From positions 1 through 6,610 of the forward strand of contig JBCCFD010000440.1 of the NCBI GenBank assembly GCA_039029915.1: 6,610 nucleotides of DNA, read 5' to 3'. The notes under the pieces are model-generated. The model was not told where the DNA came from. It searched no databases and saw only the letters and a list, made by a program, of their open reading frames with translations. The DNA comes from QQUD01 sp039029915. GTDB lineage: Bacteria > Chloroflexota > Anaerolineae > Promineifilales > Promineifilaceae. Positions 1 through 4,599 of the stretch are shown one piece after another (the first letter of the stretch is position 1; the number at the start of each line of letters is the position of its first letter). The translations under genes were made by a program, and so were the position numbers.

Positions 1-180
1 CCCAATCCGCTCACTCGCGATGAGGTGGGGACTGACTATATCGATTTAGGGTCTTTAAAGGGAAATATGGGCAATCAAAACTATGAGATTCCCGCCGACG
101 TTGACTTGAGCCAGTTTCAAAGTATTGTGATTTATTGTCAGCCGTTCCACGTGGTATTTTCTACCGCAACGTTAAATTAA
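1..180 (+). CDS. DM13-domain protein, C-terminal end (partial)
   Basis: The open frame enters from the left edge and ends at TAA 178-180, giving the last 59 residues. The stretch YIDLGSLKGNMGNQNYEIP (residues 13-31 of the fragment), followed by the PADVDLSQF run and then IVIYCQPFHVVFSTATL at the very C-terminus, is the characteristic end of the DM13 domain. Cys46 of the fragment is the nearly invariant DM13 cysteine. DM13 domains occur in secreted or membrane-anchored proteins and have been proposed to take part in extracellular redox or electron transfer; that role is a literature proposal and is not proven. The N-terminus, any signal peptide and the promoter lie outside the window. The gene converges on the MocR gene and shares its terminator, so a functional link between the two is not implied. 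The domain call is firm; the function is not. Confidence 0.85.
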   Translation, partial: PNPLTRDEVGTDYIDLGSLKGNMGNQNYEIPADVDLSQFQSIVIYCQPFHVVFSTATLN

Positions 181-220
181 GCACATTGCTTCATCTTCTT
201 CAAATAGAACAATTAAAATG

Positions 221-262
221 AAAAAATCACGGCCGCTTATAAAATACGGCCGTGATTTTTTT
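221..262. terminator. Bidirectional Rho-independent terminator between convergent genes
   Basis: A perfect 15-bp inverted repeat, AAAAAATCACGGCCG at 221-235 and its complement at 247-261, encloses an 11-nt loop. Seven T residues (256-262) follow on the plus strand and six A residues (221-226) precede on the left, so both transcripts end in a GC-rich hairpin with a U tract. It lies 40 nt after the DM13 stop and its last bases overlap the MocR stop codon (263-261). Each stem arm carries one CGGCCG palindrome. Confidence 0.9.
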
Positions 263-1730
263 ATTTACCCAATGTCTCAGATATTAGCTTAATTGATTCC
301 CAAATGACTGTTTCATCATGAGCCGCATATCCAAAAAGCAAGCCCCCTCGCTCCAGCGGGGTTAATGAATAGTTTGAAAGCGGTGCCGCCGCGAACCCCA
401 GCGGGTAGAGCATGTTAGCAGCCTCAACATCATCCCAACCCACAGGTAGCCAGCCCAATAAATGCATGCCAGCTGGAAACGGCCGTGTTTCAAAAAGATC
501 GGGACAAAGTTTGGTAATCGCCTCAATAAGTGCCTGCTGACGATTAGCATAGAGCACGCGTGAGCGTCGAATATGTCTGGCAAAATGGCCGTCTCTCATA
601 AAATCATTGAGCGCCATCTGCGTAATCAGCGATGAGCCACGATCAACAGCTTCCCTTGCTTTTTCAAACGAGGCGGCTAGCTGAGGTGGAACAATCAAAT
701 ACCCCAGTCTTAGAGACGGAAAAAGAACTTTGCTAAACGTGCCCATGTAAATGACGCGCTGATGGCTATCTAAACTTTGTAGGGAGGCCAAAGGGTGACC
801 ACTATAGCGATATTCACTGTCATAATCATCTTCAATGACCCAAGATTGCGCCTGATTTGCCCAATCCAATAGCTGAAGTCGTCGAGATAGCGGCAAAGTA
901 CCACCAAGCGGATATTGATGTGAAGGGCAAACATAGGCTAGCTTGGCATCGGATGCCAATTTCAGACCGGCTTTTACGTCCACACCGTGATGGTCGACAG
1001 GCACAGGCACCAGTTGGGCACTCGCTGCATTAAACGCCATTTGCGCCCCGTTATAGCCCGGATTTTCAACCCAGACTTTGTCATTTGGATCGAGCAATAA
1101 ATTTGCCGTCAAGTAAAGGGCCTGTTGAGCACCAGCCGTAATCATCACCTGTTCAGGCAAACAGTTAACGCCACGCGTCCGCCGAACGTGATGGGCAACA
1201 GTTTCTCGCAATGGGTCATACCCGGCTGAGCTACCATACCCGAGACCTTGAATTTGTGGCGCTGACCAATGTTTTTGCAAGATTTTCTGCCAAACTTTAA
1301 ATGGAAAATGGATGGGATCTGGCATGCCAGATCGGAAAATCCCCGCCGGGAACGCGGGCGAGGACGGTGCGGCCGTTAATTTTTGTCCCCTTCTGGAAAT
1401 TTGCGCCACGCTTTTTTCAGTCGTTAAGTGTCGCTCTGGGTTAGATTTCACAACCTCGGTCGTTCGCTCTGGGAGCGTTGTGGCGACAAAGGTGCCGCGT
1501 CCCACCCAGCTTTCAAGATAGCCCTCTGCTTTTAATTGAGCAATAGCCTCAACGATGGTGCTTCGAGACAGAGCTAAATCTTGGCAAAGCTGTCGGGTTG
1601 GCGGTATTTGTTCACCCGGCTGGATAATGTTCGTCAAAATCCGATGTCGGATTTCATCATAGAGCTGCCGATATAACGGCCGTTTATTATCGTGATTCAG
1701 ATGAATGCCGGTTAAAGTCGTTGGATTCAA
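261..1730 (-). CDS. MocR/PdxR-family transcriptional regulator (GntR HTH + aminotransferase-like domain)
   Basis: From the TTG at 1730 this encodes 489 residues, the usual MocR length. Residues 18-82 form a GntR-type winged helix, from PLYRQLYDEIRHRIL to EGYLESWVGRGTFV with PPTRQL and LSRSTI between. After a linker of about 45 residues comes a type I PLP aminotransferase fold (about 130-480): AGAQQALYL for phosphate contact, EDDYDSEY (Asp at 301/302) facing the cofactor pyridine ring, and Lys334 in GTFSKVLFPSLRLGY, the expected Schiff-base lysine. All cofactor residues I can check are present, so PLP binding is expected; such proteins act as regulators rather than enzymes. The frame is open up to an ATG at 1850, but that extension has no family resemblance, overlaps the promoters, and lacks the good ribosome site that precedes the TTG. 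The divergent flavoprotein gene is the likely target, together with autoregulation (inferred from context). Confidence 0.92.
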   Translation of the reverse strand: MNPTTLTGIHLNHDNKRPLYRQLYDEIRHRILTNIIQPGEQIPPTRQLCQDLALSRSTIVEAIAQLKAEGYLESWVGRGTFVATTLPERTTEVVKSNPERHLTTEKSVAQISRRGQKLTAAPSSPAFPAGIFRSGMPDPIHFPFKVWQKILQKHWSAPQIQGLGYGSSAGYDPLRETVAHHVRRTRGVNCLPEQVMITAGAQQALYLTANLLLDPNDKVWVENPGYNGAQMAFNAASAQLVPVPVDHHGVDVKAGLKLASDAKLAYVCPSHQYPLGGTLPLSRRLQLLDWANQAQSWVIEDDYDSEYRYSGHPLASLQSLDSHQRVIYMGTFSKVLFPSLRLGYLIVPPQLAASFEKAREAVDRGSSLITQMALNDFMRDGHFARHIRRSRVLYANRQQALIEAITKLCPDLFETRPFPAGMHLLGWLPVGWDDVEAANMLYPLGFAAAPLSNYSLTPLERGGLLFGYAAHDETVIWESIKLISETLGK

Positions 1731-1740
1731 AGGTTTCTCC
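1730..1740 (-). promoter_or_regulatory. Ribosome binding site that sets a TTG start for the MocR gene
   Basis: On the minus strand GGAG (1740-1737) is followed by the 6-nt spacer AAACCT and then TTG (1730-1728), ideal Shine-Dalgarno spacing. The protein then begins MNPTTLTGIHL, with the winged helix about 17 residues later, as in typical MocR proteins. Another in-frame TTG at 1742 lacks such a site. Confidence 0.7.
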
Positions 1741-1756
1741 AAAATTGGTATGCTAA

Positions 1757-1784
1757 AATTTACCACAATTGGACATTGTGACAA
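1757..1784 (-). promoter_or_regulatory. Predicted sigma70-type promoter of the MocR gene
   Basis: Minus strand -35 TTGTCA (1784-1779), a 16-nt spacer and -10 TAAATT (1762-1757, 4 of 6 consensus matches). Transcription would start near 1750, giving a leader of about 20 nt that just includes the GGAG site before TTG 1730. Its -35 overlaps that of the divergent promoter. The -10 is mediocre, so this is a prediction by pattern only. Confidence 0.45.
1764..1780. promoter_or_regulatory. 17-bp palindrome CACAAT-N5-ATTGTG, candidate operator
   Basis: Perfect 6-bp arms at 1764-1769 and 1775-1780 around a TGGAC centre. It occupies the MocR promoter spacer and runs into the -35 elements of both divergent promoters, so one bound dimer could control both genes. 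It is nested inside the 1743-1792 inverted repeat. Confidence 0.4.
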
Positions 1785-1804
1785 TACCAATTCGACGCTA
1801 TAGT
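1776..1804 (+). promoter_or_regulatory. Predicted sigma70-type promoter of the flavoprotein gene
   Basis: Plus strand -35 TTGTGA (1776-1781), a 17-nt spacer and -10 TATAGT (1799-1804, 5 of 6 matches). Transcription would start near 1811, leaving an unusually long leader of about 140 nt before the ATG at 1953. The -10 overlaps the left arm of the 1791-1831 inverted repeat, so a protein bound there would block or position RNA polymerase. Confidence 0.5.
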
Positions 1805-1831
1805 TTGGAAATCCTAATGGATAGCGTCGAA
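1791..1831. promoter_or_regulatory. Perfect 11-bp inverted repeat TTCGACGCTAT / ATAGCGTCGAA, candidate operator
   Basis: Arms at 1791-1801 and 1821-1831, a 19-nt spacer, centres exactly 30 bp apart (about three helical turns). It spans the -10 and predicted start site of the flavoprotein promoter. In RNA it could also form a stem, but no U tract follows, so an operator is more likely than a terminator. Which protein binds is not shown by the sequence. Confidence 0.5.
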
Positions 1832-1952
1832 ATTTAAGAAAATCACACAAAGAAAGCTAAGAACGGAATGTGATTTACTGACAGGAGAACAAAAGCATTA
1901 CAGCGCTGTCATGTATCAAAGAATATTTGTTCACCACTGAGAGGTTGAAAGT
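1811..1952 (+). promoter_or_regulatory. Long 5' leader and ribosome binding site of the flavoprotein gene
   Basis: Between the predicted start site and the ATG lie an 8-bp inverted repeat (AAATCACA 1840-1847 / TGTGATTT 1869-1876) and a 10-bp palindrome ACAGCGCTGT (1900-1909). GAGAGG at 1939-1944, 8 nt before ATG 1953, is the Shine-Dalgarno site. I recognise no known riboswitch or leader peptide here. Confidence 0.4.
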
Positions 1953-2612
1953 ATGGACACATTTGAAAAAACCAAATTGAATCAGGTCAGAAGAATTCCC
2001 AAGCGGGGCCACTATGACAAAGATACCGTCTATCGCATCGTTGATGATTCGTTGATTTGTCACGTTGGCATGACCATTGAAGACCGCCCTATTGTTATTC
2101 CAACCATTCATGCTCGCCAAGGGGATAACATATTGCTCCATGGCGCAACCACAAGCCGCATGCTAAAGCATGTCGCCACCGGAGCCGAGCTTTGTATTAC
2201 TGTTACACACCTAGATGGTTTAGTTTTGGCGCGTTCAGTCTTTCATCACTCAATGAATTATCGTTCGGCTGTTTTGTTTGGCAGGGGGCGTTTAATTGAA
2301 GATCCTGATGAAAAGATGGAAGCACTACGTGTTTTTACAGAAAAGCTAATCCCTGGCCGTTGGGATGACGCACGCCAACCAACCCCCGGTGAAAACAAAG
2401 CCACAAAGATCGTGACGATTCCGATTGATTCAGCTTCTGCCAAAATTAGGGTTGGTCCACCTGGAGACGATACGAAAGATTATGAGCTGGATATTTGGGC
2501 GGGGGTTTTACCAATGCGCACTGTATTTGGTGAGATTGAAGTTGATCCCTTGCTTAAAGAAGGTGTTCCTGTTCCGGCGTATATTCACGACTATGCAAAT
2601 ACGAAAAAATAA
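1953..2612 (+). CDS. FMN-binding flavoprotein of the pyridoxamine 5'-phosphate oxidase-like fold (NimA-related)
   Basis: 219 residues, starting at ATG with a good ribosome site. The split-barrel core begins at YRIVDDSLICHVGM (27-40) and continues through RPIVIPTIHARQGDNILLHGATTSRML (45-71), the usual FMN phosphate-binding region, then VFHHSMNYRSAVLFGRGRLIEDPDEK (97-121). The C-terminal DYELDIWAGVLPMRTVFG (176-193) is a hallmark of this group (Pyridox_ox_2, COG3467). There is no signal peptide or membrane segment, so it is cytosolic. Related proteins include the nitroimidazole reductase NimA, but the physiological substrate of most members is unknown. It is not the vitamin B6 enzyme PdxH, whose C-terminal dimer domain is absent. 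Divergent pairing with a MocR regulator suggests PLP-linked control or a role near B6, amino acid or amine metabolism; this is inference from context. Confidence 0.9.
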   Translation: MDTFEKTKLNQVRRIPKRGHYDKDTVYRIVDDSLICHVGMTIEDRPIVIPTIHARQGDNILLHGATTSRMLKHVATGAELCITVTHLDGLVLARSVFHHSMNYRSAVLFGRGRLIEDPDEKMEALRVFTEKLIPGRWDDARQPTPGENKATKIVTIPIDSASAKIRVGPPGDDTKDYELDIWAGVLPMRTVFGEIEVDPLLKEGVPVPAYIHDYANTKK

Positions 2613-2622
2613 GTGATTAATC

Positions 2623-2665
2623 AAAATGATTGCACCCTGAGCCTGTCGAAGGGCGCAATCATTTT
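2623..2665. terminator. Bidirectional terminator-like hairpin with REP-like insert
   Basis: Arms AAAATGATTGC (2623-2633) and GCAATCATTTT (2655-2665) pair perfectly. After one A-C mismatch, CCCT (2635-2638) pairs with AGGG (2650-2653), leaving an 11-nt apical loop. The stem ends in A/T runs on both sides and lies 10 nt after the flavoprotein stop and 4 nt beyond the cyclase stop, so it can end both convergent transcripts. Confidence 0.75.
2635..2653. repeat. REP-like element CCCTGAGCCTGTCGAAGGG
   Basis: This 19-mer closely resembles a short repeat that recurs between genes in many bacterial genomes (reverse form CCCTTCGACAGGCTCAGGG). The recognition is from memory, not from a search. Here it forms the top of the terminator hairpin at 2623-2665, consistent with the common placement of such elements after convergent genes. 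Only one copy is present in the window. Confidence 0.6.
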
Positions 2666-2669
2666 AGTT

Positions 2670-4226
2670 CTACATAGCAACCAAACCATAGATAAGCTTG
2701 GGCTCTGTTTTTCCTTTAACTTGTACTCTTTTTACAGGTTCAAATTGAGTTGAACTGTTCTTAATCAGCTTGGTTGTATCCTCACTAATCAGGATCGTTT
2801 TACCAAATTCTTTTGTAAGCGATTCTAATCTAGAAGCAACGTTAACTGGATCACCGATTACGGTGTATTCAAGCCGAGCTTCGCCACCAATATTTCCAGC
2901 AATCATCTCCCCAGAGGAAATACCTATGCCAATCGTGAGTGAGGGTAGACCGAGAGAAAGCTGTTCAGCATTAAATTCAGCTAAAGCACGATTCATCCGC
3001 CATGCAGCCTGCACGGCTCGAAGCGCATGATCAGGCTGACGGATGGGGACACCAAATACGGCTAATAATGAGTCTCCGCCAAATTTATTGACAATACCAC
3101 CTTCGGCCACAATCGCATCAACCATGTGCGTGTAGTATCGATTGAGGATATCAACAACCTGATGAGCGGGCAGCCGCTCAGAAAGACCGGTGAAGTCACG
3201 GATATCTGCAAAAAGGGCGGTGGCTGCCACATCTTCTCCACCTAAATCTGCCCCATCAGAAATAACTCGCTCAGCCACCTCTTTGCTCACATATCGGCCA
3301 AATAAATCGCGCATTCTTTGACTTTGGCTAAGCTGATTGACCATCTGATTGAAATGAGATGAGAGGTCACCAACTTCATCATTTGCCGTTATGGGAACCT
3401 GATGTGCCAGATCTCCGTCAGCCACTTGACTCATAGCGGTGGACAAGGTGTTTAACGGTCGTAAAACGCTCCTAGCCGTCAAATAGCTTAAAAAGAAATT
3501 ACTGATTAAAGCCACAATAACTACAAACAAGACCAATCGCTCTAACTGTCCAACAAGCTCATAAGGGTCTTGGTCAGAAAGCATAACCATAAGGGCCCCA
3601 TTACGCGTACTGGTGGCTAAAATAAGGAGAGGGACAAAACCTGTTAAAAGAAACCCAGCGATAAGACGATAACGAATTGTAATTCGAGGGAGAAAAAGGC
3701 TTTTAAATTGACCGTGAGGGAAAAAGAGCGGTAATTTTTCGCGCCATAAAGCGTCAGTTATTAAGAACACTAAAGATGCCGTTGTCAGGCCACCCACAAT
3801 CGCAATTCCCACAAATGTGCGGATAAAAGTTTGAAAGGTCGTTGACATGCCATCGAGCCCACCTTGAGAGAAAAACAGGCCAGCAATCAACCAGCTTAAT
3901 AAGCTAATTGCGGCAATTAAAATCGGGTAACCTTGCGCCCAAAGACGAATATTGGGAGGTAGCTTGTGAACGGGCAGCCCATCTTGGATTTCTTTTTCCC
4001 ACAGTGCCAACCTTCGTCCATAAAAACCAGCCATAATGGCACTAACTAAAGCGAGAACAACCACAACAACAGTAAAGGTTGTCCAATCAGCCGTGCTCCC
4101 TTCCCAAAAAGCTTGATTATTCCTAAAAGACTCAATGTCAATATTTGCAAAATAGAAAAAAATCAAAAAGGCGCCGATTGAGTTACTAGCCACCATGCCT
4201 AAAACAATTTTCCGATACGTATTCAT
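2670..4226 (-). CDS. Membrane adenylate cyclase, class IIIb (6 TM + HAMP + cyclase domain)
   Basis: 518 residues; predicted to make cAMP from ATP at the inner face of the membrane. Six hydrophobic segments lie near 7-28, 48-70, 99-119, 134-156, 184-205 and 231-250. A HAMP linker follows (about 250-302, RPLNTLSTAMSQVADGDL and NDEVGDL), then the class III catalytic domain (about 335-485). The catalytic set is complete: metal ligands Asp341 (FADIRDFT) and Asp385 (KFGGDS), adenine-selecting Lys381 and Thr455 (EYTVIGD), Asn462 and Arg466 (VNVASRLE). Thr in place of Asp at the second purine position marks class IIIb. The architecture matches the Rv1318c-Rv1320c/Rv3645 group of mycobacterial cyclases. 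A homodimer is expected, since one chain holds all residues and two shared sites form between chains. GAG 6 nt before ATG 4226 is a weak ribosome site. The stimulus sensed is unknown. Confidence 0.93.
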   Translation of the reverse strand: MNTYRKIVLGMVASNSIGAFLIFFYFANIDIESFRNNQAFWEGSTADWTTFTVVVVVLALVSAIMAGFYGRRLALWEKEIQDGLPVHKLPPNIRLWAQGYPILIAAISLLSWLIAGLFFSQGGLDGMSTTFQTFIRTFVGIAIVGGLTTASLVFLITDALWREKLPLFFPHGQFKSLFLPRITIRYRLIAGFLLTGFVPLLILATSTRNGALMVMLSDQDPYELVGQLERLVLFVVIVALISNFFLSYLTARSVLRPLNTLSTAMSQVADGDLAHQVPITANDEVGDLSSHFNQMVNQLSQSQRMRDLFGRYVSKEVAERVISDGADLGGEDVAATALFADIRDFTGLSERLPAHQVVDILNRYYTHMVDAIVAEGGIVNKFGGDSLLAVFGVPIRQPDHALRAVQAAWRMNRALAEFNAEQLSLGLPSLTIGIGISSGEMIAGNIGGEARLEYTVIGDPVNVASRLESLTKEFGKTILISEDTTKLIKNSSTQFEPVKRVQVKGKTEPKLIYGLVAM

Positions 4227-4272
4227 GCTGATTCTCGTTCCTATCTATGAAGAAGTGGATATGTAAGTTGCC

Positions 4273-4325
4273 GTTTCGTCTACCCTAATTTGATAGATAG
4301 TTTTTGCCCAAAAGGTAGATGAAAC
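4273..4325. repeat. Imperfect 12-bp inverted repeat in the cyclase leader
   Basis: GTTTCGTCTACC (4273-4284) and GGTAGATGAAAC (4314-4325) are complementary at 11 of 12 positions, with a 29-nt spacer and centres 41 bp apart. The core GTAGACG occurs again at 4379-4385, inside the promoter spacer. The three copies could be half-sites for a regulator, or the pair could form a leader stem; the sequence does not decide between these. Confidence 0.5.
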
Positions 4326-4363
4326 TTCAGATTCTGTTCATTTTGATTACCATCATTCGTTCG

Positions 4364-4392
4364 ATTATAGACAGAACAGTAGACGGCATCAA
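4364..4392 (-). promoter_or_regulatory. Predicted sigma70-type promoter of the adenylate cyclase gene
   Basis: On the minus strand TTGATG (4392-4387), a 17-nt spacer and a perfect TATAAT (4369-4364). Transcription would start near 4357, about 130 nt before the ATG at 4226. This is the best promoter match in the window and indicates that the cyclase is transcribed separately from the FG-GAP gene upstream. Confidence 0.65.
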
Positions 4393-4514
4393 AGGAATAA
4401 AGCTTACATTTTCTTTATGTTTGTTATGGTGAGTTTAGTCGGAGATTCTAAGAAAACGAGTGAAATTTGCTTACAAAACCGTTACGACACAAAAAGAAGG
4501 CGTGAAATTTAGGC

Positions 4515-4557
4515 AAGAAGCAAAAACATTTCAAAAATCATAGATCTTTTGCTTCTT
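4515..4557. terminator. Weak hairpin after the FG-GAP gene, possible terminator
   Basis: AAGAAGCAAAA (4515-4525) and TTTTGCTTCTT (4547-4557) pair perfectly over 11 bp, but with only three G/C pairs and a 21-nt loop. It lies about 43 nt after the FG-GAP stop. No clean U tract follows the stem in the minus direction (the T run lies within the stem), so it is a poor intrinsic terminator and may instead be a 3'-end stabilising stem. Confidence 0.35.
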
Positions 4558-4599
4558 TTAGCAAGTTGCAGGTTAGAGCTTCAGGTATTCTGGGTGAAA

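Larger units (their letters stand above)
1743..1792. promoter_or_regulatory. Inverted repeat AATTGGTAT...ATACCAATT, candidate MocR operator
   Basis: Perfect 9-bp arms at 1743-1751 and 1784-1792, centres 41 bp apart (about four helical turns). The arms bracket the predicted MocR promoter: one covers its start site, the other its -35. Assignment to the MocR protein is inferred from position; MocR proteins often use paired half-sites on one DNA face. Confidence 0.45.
4227..4599. other. Gene-free 373-nt stretch upstream of the cyclase
   Basis: No convincing coding frame or RNA gene is visible. The stretch is AT-rich relative to its neighbours. It holds the cyclase promoter (4364-4392), a leader of about 130 nt with an inverted repeat (4273-4325), and a hairpin-forming repeat (4515-4557) downstream of the FG-GAP gene. 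I see nothing notable in 4393-4514. Confidence 0.7.

Noticed and set aside
1764..1780. CRP-type cAMP receptor site in the divergent region, suggested by TGTGA-like arms and the nearby cyclase
   Set aside because: CACAAT-N5-ATTGTG has the wrong arm sequence and spacing for TGTGA-N6-TCACA.
1731..1850. N-terminal extension of the MocR gene up to ATG 1850
   Set aside because: No family resemblance, no good ribosome site, and it overlaps the promoters and inverted repeats; TTG 1730 fits better.
1953..2612. Assignment as PdxH (vitamin B6 oxidase)
   Set aside because: It lacks the PdxH C-terminal dimerisation region and instead ends in the WAGVLP motif of the NimA-related group.
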